64,000 nucleotides of DNA from Psilocybe azurescens (taxonomy: Eukaryota > Basidiomycota > Agaricomycetes > Agaricales > Agrocybaceae). A program made the translations under genes and the position numbers. Positions 45,808-56,228 of the stretch are shown one piece after another (the first letter of the stretch is position 1; the number at the start of each line of letters is the position of its first letter). The DNA lies in NCBI GenBank assembly GCA_023853785.1, contig JAJIRX010000008.1:124001-188000 (forward strand), read 5' to 3'. Below the pieces are notes generated by a model that did not search any database, was not told where the DNA came from, and worked only from the letters and a program-made list of their open reading frames with translations.

Positions 45808-47004
45808 CTCTTAGCGACTCTTTTGAATTCCGGAGCCTATGGAGTGTTGACAGTCCAAGCTTGTTTGTGACTCGTTCTCATTTTCCTCACTGTCTACGCT
45901 ACCAGCAGCCTGATTAATATTATATCTTGCAGTCCTCTATCATCTTGCCTTCAGTGCCAAAGACAGTATCCGTCTAAGAGCTACTGTGTACGGCATCTAC
46001 ACGTTGGAGACAATACAAACAATGATGGTTGGAAGAACGGTCTTTGATATATATGTCCTTGGCTTCCTCAATCCTCAGTCCACAGATGAGGTTCGAGATT
46101 TATGGTTCAGCGTTCCTATCATAGGGGGGACTGGGTGCGTATTAACATCTCCAGCTCTATGCATGACGGTTATTGACTAGTAAGCTGATGAACTTCAAGT
46201 GATATTCATAGTGCAAGCGTTTTATGCCCGTCGCATTCTCATCTTCGGACAATTCATCTCGCATTACAGGCTTACCGCGGGAGCGGTTCTCGTTGTACGT
46301 ATGGAGGGTGATAAAGGCGAACACAAAACACAATCGGCTAACATAAGACTTTCGAGTCAGCTTTCTGTTCTGCAGTTAGCTTCAACAATAGTGACTAGCG
46401 TTGAGTTGGCTCAGGACCAATTTTGGAGTCGTGTTTGGGGCAGAAACTCAAGATTACCGTTCCTAGTAAGTAAAACCCTTTCACGATAAAATATTCTAAT
46501 AAATAATGTTGTAGATCTGGAATGCGTCAGGGGCGACGTGTGACCTAACTATTGCCTGTTCGATGACCTACATGGTAAGTCTTAATTATCTGGTTCTTAC
46601 TTTAAGCCCCGAGAGTTTAGTCGTCAAAGCTATCTTATACCAAGCCCGAATATAAAAAAACACGCGTGCTCGTGAAAAAGCTAATTCGTTTGACTGTAGA
46701 GACCGGAGTGCTGACAGGTGAGTATTTCTCCTGATTTATATCTAATTTTCTAATATATAATACAGCATTTGTGGCTCTACTAAACATCATCCTCGTGGTT
46801 GCCCCAACGGGTCACTCTCAGTACTATCAAATAACATCCGCCTTACTGTCCAAGATGTATGCGAACACAATCATGGTGATACTTAACAGTAGGATGAGCA
46901 TTATAGGACTATCAAAATGGGATACGGGAGAGGAAGACATACTTGCTGCAGACCTTATATTTGCATCAGCCGAACAGCTAGATTTGACGCTTGAGGAGTC
47001 GTGA
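45808..47004 (+). CDS. DUF6534-like seven-helix membrane protein
   Basis: Agaricomycete membrane protein family with a C-terminal DUF6534 domain; function unknown. Exons by eye start at 45808 (LLATLLNSGAYGVLTVQ), then about 45933-46134 (YHLAFSAKDSIRLRATVYG, TMMVGRTVFDIYVLGF), about 46212-46297 (QAFYARRILIFGQFISHYRL), about 46378-46470 (VTSVELAQDQFWSRVWGR), 46515-46575 (WNASGATCDLTIACSMTYM), about 46619-46720 (TRVLVKKLIRLTVETGVLT) and 46766-47004 (FVALLNIILVV, LLSKMYANTIMVILNSRMSI). The last pieces match the DUF6534 signature closely. The first exon with its ATG was not located, and the junction at 46134/46212 is not cleanly in phase, so it may be damaged. Confidence 0.65.
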
Positions 47005-47114
47005 TTAAATGGGAATTGGGATGGATTATAGTCACTTTCCCATTATACTTGCCCTCACAGGCATGGGTTAGAATAGTAATGCTCTAGCAGTGACAGAGAC
47101 ATTGAAACTAAGCT

Positions 47115-49250
47115 AGTTAACAGTAAGCAATATGATCATTGTTCTTTTGAGTTGCCCCGTATGTCGCCCCCTGTCAACACATGTTCGTACTTCATCGGTA
47201 TCGAGGGTCCCTTTGATGACTGTTTATACTACACCGCTCCATACTCCCAACGATTAATTAGACCGACTGGCCGCTGATACGATATCCCGCAATGTGAGAT
47301 AAACCTGCAACAAATCGAAGGGACAACCGGATTGATGGTTTAGCTCGTCTCATGTCTCCCGGCTCAGGTTGCCGTGTACACATATCTGATTAAGAAAAAT
47401 GTGAGTATATGACGGCTGGATGATGATCTCAAAGATCATGATGATATTTCGAGCACTTTTCTGTTGAATCTGCACATTCCATCGAACTCACCTCGGTCTT
47501 TGATATCATGATCCCGTGATCCTCTCATGGTCGGCTACACTGGATGCGTAGGGGAATACATGTCAAGATCATACTAAAACGTCGCTTTTCTGCACCCCAG
47601 ACCGATAAAATAGCGAATAGTGTAGTTTGAGAACATTATGAAGGTTAACCATCAAAGTACTGGTGTACTACGCAGCGCCCATCTCGAAAATGTTGCAGGC
47701 ACGGTGCACTTTACTTTGGGACAAGACTGTAAGTTAGATACCGAGTCAGTTGCTTGTTTAATGCAACACGTCGGCCGAACAGTTTCGGTGAGGACACCAT
47801 CTCATGTCCGGTGGGTGGACTGATGTGTTCAAATCATTGTGGTTCCGGGATGATTCCTCATAATACAAGATTACTATAGTGGACCGACATATATAAGACA
47901 GTGTTCACTGGATGAAGATCCTCAACTCTAAAGCATTATACAATATCTACACCTGATATTTTATTCCCAGTCAACGTCCAAGAGAATGAAATTAGAGCCA
48001 ACCTCAATGGCTCAATGCTTTTTAATTTTCTCATTGGTGAATCTCCACATCTGTGAATGACAATACCACAAACTTACGTGTGCTAGGCATATACTCTATG
48101 GTATATGGAGGAACCATGTATCTTTACCGTGGGTTTTTCCATTAACTTGAAAAGAAAATTGTCAATGATGTGTCTTACAGTATCTAAAAAGCCTGCAAAC
48201 TTGAATCGTCGCATCGTTCTTTCAGACATTTCAGTGCTGTACTTTCTATGCTTCTTGGACTTCATTGTGCAATGGTACTACCTCTATTGGCTAGTGATGG
48301 TTGCTGGAGACACACGAGAATCAATCTTTTTGGGAACATTGGGAGAAGGCTCCCAGTGGATCTGGGTACTTAATGTCATTCTATTTAATTCCTTGTTGAT
48401 TATTTCCGACGGATTACTGGTTGGTCAGTATCAATAATTATCACGTAATTTTTATCAACATCTCGACAGATTTGAAGATGCTACCACCTCTGGGGAGAAT
48501 CATTCCAGGTGATTGTGGTCCCATTGATACTTTGGGTTGTGGAATGCGGTCCTATGGATAAAAGTCTGGCATGAAAATTTCCACTAATGACAGGCTATTG
48601 CAGGCCTATTTGTTACAACAACTGTCTTAGATTGCTTGTCCAGTCAGTTAACCAGTGAAGCAAATGCTAATCTATTCAATAATATCTTAAATGCTCTGAC
48701 ATTTGTATCACTGGGAACCACTGCGATTACAACATTATGACAATGCTCATTGAGTCGGCCGCAACTTACTCACTGGTACTCCTCCAGGCCATTATCGGCG
48801 TTGTTCCGTCAAACGTTGTGGTGGGATCTTCCTTAAACAAAGCTAATTATTATACGGGCGGCATTGTCACTGTTTTCTCGGTATGTACCTTCTAATGTTA
48901 ATATGGACTTCGTGTGTCTCTAACCCAGTATCAGGTCATGGCGCCAACAGTTCTGGTCGCCAGAATTGCTCTTACCAATCCCAACACCACAGTTGCATCG
49001 GCTACGATTGCTCACATATCCGGATTACAATTCGGCTCCCAGCAACGCAGTGGCAGTGACTGTAGTGGGAAACACCACTGGAGGAGATATTAACACATCA
49101 GTGCAGACAGGCGATGCGGAGCCGACGCCGGTGATCGAAGTGAAGGGGGAGTTCAGTGCGGATGCCTCATCTGGCGACATCAAATTGCGCTTCTTTTCTG
49201 TTTCCCTTTCCTTGGATTTGTATTTACCATTGTACAATTGGTACACGTCG
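47115..49250 (+). repeat. Segmental duplication, copy C
   Basis: Third copy of the block at 6620-8990 (minus) and 10690-13320 (plus), 34 kb away. Its 5' flank aligns with A from 47115 and with B from about 47225; the single CCTGCAACAAATCGAAGGGA unit at 47307 and the empty MITE site at 47623-47624 are useful reference states. Confidence 0.8.
47943..49190 (+). pseudogene. Seven-helix membrane protein, copy C (multiply broken)
   Basis: Aligns exon by exon with copies A and B: 47943-48036, 48087-48128, 48181-48419, from 48470, and a last exon with PTVLVARIALTNPNTTVAS near 48950. Four lesions are visible. The start codon is ATA (47943-47945) where A and B have ATG. The Trp of the IWRC motif is TGA at 48473-48475. 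A 73-bp deletion after ACAACATT (about 48737) removes the FLIGYRIHS region and creates TTATGA. A further indel lies in the last exon. It cannot encode the family protein. Confidence 0.8.
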
Positions 49251-50984
49251 AAGCAACGGTTGATCTGTCAATTATTTAACATCTTCGTTCCAGTTTTACA
49301 TTCTTATTTGGTCGCATATTTACTTTTCTACTGTAGGTGAACTGTGACTCGTAGTATATACAATTATGGTCATTTTGTACAAGTAATCCTATCATCCTTC
49401 TTCTTCAACGGTGACAGAAAAAGGATAAGTGAATGGACTCATATTAGATGCCTACCAGTTATTATATTGACCCTAGCTTATTATATCACATTTAAAGGCG
49501 AGCTCTAATGCCCCCATCGTGTACCAGCCCACCAATTCTACCAGGCGCAACAGGTCAACGACACCCCGAAGCCTAGTCCTGGGATGATTCGACTCGGACG
49601 CCTGCCGAAACTTTGGTTTCTGAAATCTACGGTGAGCATGCATATGTAGCAGAACTGAGATTACATTATTTTTGTCAAGTCCAGGGTTCTAGGCATGTAC
49701 TTGTGTAATTTGGGCATTACATATATAAAGTGAGGACAGCGATAGCGATCTAAGGTTGGTGCAATGCGATGCGATGAGATAGACGATGGATGATGGATGA
49801 TGGATGATGAACACGACGGACAACACACTAGATGAGTAAAGGAGAGGGAAAAAAAATAGACGCGATGAGGAAAACTAATTAACAGTCATAAATGTCATGA
49901 ACGTGAGCTACACCTTGGCCATGGCCGTGGCCAAATGGATGAATGTTCACCCTCGCAATTAAAAAAGGAATGCATATCAAAAAAAATCCATCGTAAGTGT
50001 CGTTACCGTGTCGTTACCGTCTCGTTTCGTTTCATTCTAAAAGCGGAGTCCGGGTTTAAGTATCAGGATTAGAGTTCGAACGCGAAGTTCGCGCTATGAG
50101 TAAGATTCTGATCGATTTCAGGTGTGATGAATGACAGACAGACCCTATACGGGGCGCGCGTTTAGGTGTATGCGAAATGCGAGAGGATGGCGCAGAGCAA
50201 TAGCAATAGATAGAGCGGATGGACGGGGACAGGGATGCGAGGGAGGAACCGGGGGGGCAAACAATACGCGGATAGATGGGAGATATGACGAGCCAGAGCG
50301 AGCGGATAGAGTGTGAGATGATGAACACGAGCGGGGGAATGTATGAAGCCCGCGATGAGATGAGGTGAGGTCCTGTTGGAGCGAGAGAGTGCATGCCCGC
50401 GTGCGTGGAAGACGATATATAGAGGACGAGAAGACGAGAATCAACGATATGAAAGAATGGAGCGCACGAGTAATGACCTCCGTCCCTTCCCCTTCCCTTC
50501 CTTCCCTCACGCGCACTGCGGTACGGGGTACGTATGCCCTGCCCCCGTACCGAAAACGACGGCGAGTGTGCGGACGTGGACAGCCGGGCTGACGAGAGCG
50601 TAGATACCGTATACCATATCAATTAAAGCGCACATGCCGCGTACAAGTGCAGCAGCGGGCCCCGCTCCGTCAGCGTTTGGGTTTAGATTGATGCCAGAAA
50701 TAGGCACTGACAGAACCCATGCATGGCCCAGGACCTGCTTGCCACATCGACGCCGACGATAGGGGGATAGCGCCCTGCCTCAGCCCTCAGATTCTGTCCT
50801 CCGCCCAAGCGTTCCCGTCCTATTCCCACTCCCACGCCCTATTCCCGTGCGCCTGGGCCACCCACACACCCACACCCACACTGATGCACCCACACCCATA
50901 CACCCATACCCACAATCACCCACGCCCACGCCCACACCCACCCACACACTGCATGCGTGCCGCCTGTTCAATCTCGCTTTCGCC
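49251..50984. other. Mostly non-coding; simple repeats
   Basis: Contains a GGATGAT microsatellite (49786-49812) and a (CCCACA)n-like run at about 50860-50950. From 50 kb on the G+C rises. Frames on both strands are low-complexity. A minus-strand piece at 50507-50707 (GINLNPNADGAGPAAALVRG) could be a 3' exon of the gene that follows, but this is not supported by a clear splice. Confidence 0.4.
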
Positions 50985-53553
50985 TCACACCTGCATCGTC
51001 GTAGTCGTCGCGCTATCGTTCATCAACCCCCTCGCCTTCGCCCTCGTCTTTGGTGTGTCCAAGCGTGAGTCTGGTATAGCCGCCGCCGCCATTGTTGCCG
51101 AATCCGCTGTTGGACTTGGACTTGCACCCGGATTCGGGTGCATTAATATAGACATGGACGCGAACGTCATCGTGTCCCCATCCCCATCCCCATCTTCACC
51201 CCCATCTTCACCTACAGAGTAGGACTCGTCGTCCCCTTGGTCGTGGCAGTTGTTGTTGGCGGATGAGCGCAGGTGAGAGCGAGAATCCAGTTGCGCGGGT
51301 GAGTTAGCGGCAGGGTGTGTGTGATATCTGGCATTAGAATTATGAGAATGTGATTGTGATTGCGATCGCGATAGCAAAGTTGTGGATGCAGATGCAGATG
51401 CTGATGAAGATGCAGTTATAGATGTAGGACAGATCGGAAAAGAGTCTATGATGGATGGATGCAGCGCCTCGCTGCTGCCGCCGTTATTGCCATCGTTGCC
51501 GCCGTCGGAAGAAGAATGAGATGGATTAAAAGAACATCGCGACGGCTCATCGCCAGAGTCAGCGGCGGCGTCCCCGCCCCCGCCGAGCAACATACGCAGC
51601 CTCTCCCGCGCCGAGAGAGACGCCCGCGTATCCGTATCCGTGATGGTACTTGCATGCTCCTGCTCCGCCGCCGCCACTGCCGATAGTGACACTACAGCAA
51701 CCGCGCTCGGGGCAGACGGCGATACCGACGACAACGAGGATGACGACGCAGCGGCCGCACGCATATGCGCATAGGACGACGGTGTGAGCGTCACAGCGGG
51801 GGATCTGCATCGCAGCGGTGGTGGTGGCGGGGACGGGGACGAGGAGGGAGGAAGGAGGAGGGACATCGTGTCGTCGTCGTTGTCGTCCTCTGGGTCGTCG
51901 TGGTCTGTGCCCTCGTTGTTCGCGGCTGTGTTTGCATCGTTAGAGTCAAGTGCTGCGCCAGACTCCGACCCCAACCCCATGCCCGAAGCACTCGGAGAAA
52001 GGGCAGGGGCAGGGGAGAAATGGCGGGTTCGCACTGGAGGGAAAGGGGAGCGTCGAAGTGGACGTCAAACTGGAAGCAGAAGTGGAAGAAGTGGAAGTAA
52101 AAGTGGAAGAGGCCGGAGACGGCGGAGACGGCGCGTCACGGTGCGAAACGAGCTCTTCGCTCGTCGTCGATTTCTGGCGCTTCACCGCCCGGCTATGTCG
52201 AGCCGGCTGCTGCCTATGCTTGCGAACAGTATGCGCTTGTTCTCGTCGGTGGTGGTGGTGGTGGTGGTATGCGACTGCAGACCCGCCTTCCCCCTTCAAC
52301 GACGGGATGCGAGTTAGAGTTCGAGTTCGAGTTCGGGTGTGCGCCGTGCGCATGCTCGAATATACGCGTATGTGTATACGTGGACCCCGAAGGCGAAGGC
52401 GAGGGTGGGCGGTACGTCGGCGCCGGTGTCAGGCCAGGCGGAGACGGGAGCGGCGTGGGGATGTGAGCGGGTGCACGACCCTGCATGCGACGCGGGCGGG
52501 AAGTCGAGGTCGGGAAGTTGACTTCCGTCATATCATCATCGTCATCATCCCCGTAGTCTTCGTCGTCTCCCCCGTCGTCGTCCCCGTCGTCGTAGTCTTC
52601 GTCCCCGTCGTCGTAGTCTTCGTCCTCGTCCTCATCGCCCCCGTCGTTGTCATCGTCCGGATCTTCATACTCGTCCCCATCAACACCCAGCCCGCGCATC
52701 GCATCGTCCGAGATCCGCAGTCCGCTCGGCGTTAAAGATAAAGTTACATGCTGCGGAGGCTTGACGCCCACGGGGAGCGAACCCCGCTCCGATCCGTCTC
52801 CGCCTGCCAGACCCAGACCGTGGCTCTGACTCCGACCCGGTCGCGAAGGGCCTGGGGCGGCGGCGGCAGAGGTTGGGAAGAGGCCCTTGATCGGGGAGCG
52901 CGCGCGGGTGCCGTCTCGATGGCGATATGGAGGATCCGGGGTTGGCAGGGGCGGAGTGAGGGCCGCGGATAGGGGATGGGGATGGGAGGAAGGGGAGGAC
53001 ATGGAGAGAGGGAACGGCGGCCGCGAAGAGGGAGGAGGAAGAGGAGACGCGGATGGTGTCGTCTACGGAGAAGGAGGCGAGATCGGCGTTGGTGAGAACT
53101 ACGAACGTGTTGCTATTGTTGCTGATGGTGTGGGCGGTGCCATTGGCATTAGCATTCACGTTGCTGGCAGGAGATGCGAGACGGGCAGCAGCAGACCGTG
53201 GCTTGAGTGGACGAAGAATGTGTATAAGCACGCAGGGCGCGAGTAGGGAAGGGGGCACGGTACCTGGAGCTTGCGCAGCGCGGTTTGCGTCCAGCGCAGA
53301 CCGTCGAGATCAGCGAACTCGGCTTTCACGGTGGCAAACGGCTGCATCAGCAGCTGTCTTTGCTCCTACGAAACATGAAATTTAATTGCATGATACCGAG
53401 GAAGAGAATGAGAGTGAGACGGACCTCGGTCATATGAAGGGCCTCAGCTTCCTCGGCAGCCTGCTCCATCTCAGCCTCGATGAGCCGCTGCTTGCGCTGC
53501 TCCGCCCGGGAGGCATGCATCTGCTCGAGCGCCATCTGTCGAGTAGCAGTCAT
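50985..53553 (-). CDS. Hypothetical disordered acidic protein with a coiled-coil start
   Basis: I do not recognise the family. Exon 1 (53553-53425: MTATRQMALEQMHASRAEQR, charged helix) joins exon 2 (53365-53264: FATVKAEFADLDGLRWTQTA, LRKLQ) in phase through a GT-AG intron. A third exon from about 53203 (PRSAAARLASPASNVNANAN, NTFVVLTNADLASFSVDDTI) is in phase after an AG. Later parts are in other frames and must be joined by further introns: LSLTPSGLRISDDAMRGLGV with an Asp/Glu/Tyr-rich stretch (52510-52680), a His/Pro/Ser-rich part, and a Ser/Ala/Asp-rich 349-codon stretch ending at 50985. Most is intrinsically disordered, suggesting a nuclear or regulatory role at most. It is divergently transcribed from PCNA. 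The exon structure after 53 kb is uncertain. Confidence 0.5.
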
Positions 53554-53847
53554 ATTCGGTCGTTAGAAGTTGTCGTAAGAGCCAAAGCAATAAAAGGATA
53601 GGAGTGTGCAGTAGTGCGGAATAGGAGTTTTAACCTTGTTGCAAGTAAGTAAAAGTATAAAAAGAACAAGAGACAGTCATGATCAGTCGGTGTCACCGCG
53701 CGGGGAATGAATTTGCCATTGAAAAATCGTGACCATGCGTGACGTGACCATGCGTGGCAGTGATGATGTTCCTCTTCACGCGTCCGATCCTTTCTTTCTT
53801 TCCCACCACAACAAACACCTTCACTCTCACAACGCGTCCCCCACAAC
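53554..53847. promoter_or_regulatory. Divergent promoter of PCNA and the acidic-protein gene, with two MCB boxes
   Basis: 294 bp between the two start codons. ACGCGT, the MluI cell-cycle box bound by MBF-type factors at G1/S genes in fungi, occurs at 53778-53783 and 53832-53837, 70 and 16 bases upstream of the PCNA ATG. A pyrimidine-rich run (53787-53805) separates them. The pseudogene copy at 58632 has no ACGCGT in its upstream 100 bp. The regulatory role is inferred from known fungal PCNA control. Confidence 0.55.
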
Positions 53848-55442
53848 ATGCTTGAAGCCAAACTCCAAGAAGCCGGCACCCTCAAAAAGCTGCTCGATGG
53901 TAACATTCCCTCCTTCCCCCTCCTGTCCCTGAACGAACGCGTGTAGACTGACTGTTTTCTTTCTTTTCCTCCCCCGTCGCGTGCAGCCATCAAAGAGCTT
54001 GTCACGGACGCCAACTTCGAGTGCAACGAAGAAGGCATTGTCTTGCAAGCCATGGATAACTCGCACGTCGCCCTGGTGTCCGTCAAGTTCGGCGCGCCGG
54101 GGTTCACGCGTTACCGCTGCGACAGGCCCATGCCGCTGGGCGTGAACTTGACCTCGCTCACCAAGGTGCTCAGGTGCGCGAAGGACGACGATATATGCAC
54201 ACTGAAGGCCGCGGACGAAGCGGACGTGCTGAATCTGGTGTATGAAGCGAAGAGTGCGTTTTTTCTGCATTTTTCGCGTTCATGTGGCATGGGCGCGACG
54301 CGTCCTCTCTTTTCTTTCTTGCTCCTTCTCCTTTTCTCCTTTTGCTGGTGGACGCGACGCGTGCTTTATTTTCTTTGTCTTTTTCTCCCCTTCTTCCTTC
54401 CCCTTCCCTCCTCCCTGACCCATCCATCTAACCCCTCCCTCCCTCGCAGACTCGGACCGCATCGCCGAATACGACATGAAGCTCATGGACATCGACGCCG
54501 ACACCCTCACCATCCCCGAGACCGAATACGACGCCCGCGTCACCCTCCCGTCCGCCGAGTTCACGCGCATCGTGCGCGACCTCTCCCAGCTCGGCGAGAG
54601 CGTGCGCATCGAGGTCTCCAAGGAGGGCGTGCGGTTCGCGAGCGACGGCGAGGCCGCGAACGGGAGCGTGCTGCTAAGGCAGAGCGATGGGGGCCATGTG
54701 AGCGGGGGCACGATTAAGCCGAAGGTGGAGGAGGGCGCGGAGGGGTCGGGCGAGGCGGACGAGGAGGCTAAGGAGGATGATGAAGACGAGGAGGGCGGCG
54801 GGAAAGCGAAGAAGACGAAGAAACCCAAGATCAAGAAGGAAAAGGCGGACGAGGACATCGAGATGGTCGAGGACGATGACGATGAGGACGAAGAGTCATT
54901 CAAGCCCAAGGCGGACGACGACGAAGACGGCGAGGACGAGAAAGAGGACGACGAAGACGAAGACGATGAGGATGGGGATAGCAAGAAGCGGAAGAAAAAG
55001 GTGCGTTGTGTTCCGTCTTCTTGCGGTATCACGCCGAATTAATACCCCCCTTTTCCTTCTCACAGGCAAACGGCTCCAAACCCTCCAAAAAAGCCAAAAC
55101 TTCCCCCAAAAAAATCTTCCAAGGGCAAATCGAAAGCCAAGTCCTCAGCTGAAGACGACGACGACGACAGCGTCCCCGCGGGCGTCGTCATCGAGATGAA
55201 CCAACACGTCTCGCTCACCTTCTCCCTCAAATACCTCGTCAACTTTTCCAAGAGCGCGAGTTTGAGCGGCAAGGTGCAGTTGTTGATGAGCAATGATGTG
55301 CCGTTGTTGGTGGGTTTTCTTTGTTTGGCTTTTTGGCTTTTCGCGACGTTACTGATGTGCGTTTCTGTTTCTGCAGGTCGCATACGACTTCACCCAGGGA
55401 TACATCCGGTATTACCTCGCGCCCAAGATCGGCGACGACTAG
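53848..55442 (+). CDS. PCNA, DNA sliding clamp, with a long charged insertion
   Basis: Trimeric clamp that tethers DNA polymerases and repair factors in the nucleus. Exons: 53848-53899, 53987-54253, 54450-55000, 55066-55309, 55377-55442; all introns GT-AG. Landmarks: [20 protein letters not shown] start, [33 protein letters not shown] (interdomain loop that binds PIP boxes), [37 protein letters not shown] and the C-terminal [12 protein letters not shown]. Between residues 182 and about 330 sits an insert of about 145 residues rich in E, D and K that ordinary PCNA (about 260 aa) lacks; a shorter charged insert is, as I recall, reported for the mushroom Coprinopsis. Odd: after the intron at 55001-55065 the frame needs one base less (A7 run at 55110-55116) to reach the last 75 residues, or an alternative acceptor at AAAAAAG (55092). 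Full length would be about 392 aa. Confidence 0.9.
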
Positions 55443-56228
55443 AGGGCGAGGTTGGACGGCACTAATCCCAACGCCCCGCTTGCGCAACAAAACGCAACGC
55501 AAAGCCACCCCCGCCGAAATAAAAAAAATTCCGTTTTCATAGTGTACGCCCAAGCCCGCTATCGTGTCGCAGTGTCTCGCTTCCTTCCTTCCTTCTTGAG
55601 TTTGAGTTCTGCAGTGATCTACTCGATATTTCCGTGTTTCTTTCGTGTTCGATGTTTTTTTTTGTTTTTTTTTTCTTGAATCATCGTCGTATTTTTCCGT
55701 TCGTCAACATCTTTTGTTTTTCATTGTCATCATTTTCCGAGTTACAAGTCCGGGTCCGTCCGTCCGTCCGTCCTTGATTCCTAGCGCAGCGTGTCCTTCC
55801 TTCCTTCCTTCTTGTACCATACTCTATATACTTACGCTTACTTGCTTATCCGACCTTTTCTGTTTCAATGCACAGTGTTCAATGTTCGCTTTGGACGTTT
55901 TGTGTCTTTGCCTTCGACGAATGGTGTTCATCAATCACGATTTCAAACGCTCTTGACACTTTCAGATGCAATTCGAGACGATGGGATGGGTATGGGTATG
56001 GGTATGATTATGATGTGATGCCTGCGTACTTCAGGTTCGTGCTCATGTTCAGATCAGGTTTGGATTTGGATTTTTGGCGAGGTGGATGCACACGCTTCAA
56101 GTGTCGTCATGCGTCATGTTATGTCGTAAAAATAAGGTATCGACTTCACACAAAGGTGAAGCAATTGAGGTGAAGACGCTTGCCCCGCCATTTACTGGCT
56201 GGAAACGGTAATAGGTCACGTTTCAGTT
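55443..56228. other. 3' flank of PCNA, no gene
   Basis: T-rich sequence with short repeats (TCCTTCCTTCCTTC at 55580-55597 and 55795-55812; GTCCGTCC near 55753-55770; GGGTATGGGTATG at 55985-56005). It probably contains the PCNA 3' untranslated region. No domain-bearing frame is present. Confidence 0.5.

Noticed and set aside
50860..50950. Possible telomere-like (CCCACA)n tract
   Set aside because: The unit varies (CCCACA, CCCATA, CCCACG), is interstitial, and does not match the CCCTAA repeat usual in fungi; treated as simple sequence.
50056..52735. Many long plus- and minus-strand frames rich in Arg, Pro, Ser
   Set aside because: Compositional shadows of GC-rich low-complexity DNA; only the minus-strand set that connects with exons 1-3 at 53.2-53.55 kb was kept, with modest confidence.
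54280..55032. 250-codon Ser-rich frame on the minus strand over PCNA
   Set aside because: Antisense shadow of the GAG/GAC-rich PCNA insertion; no independent features.
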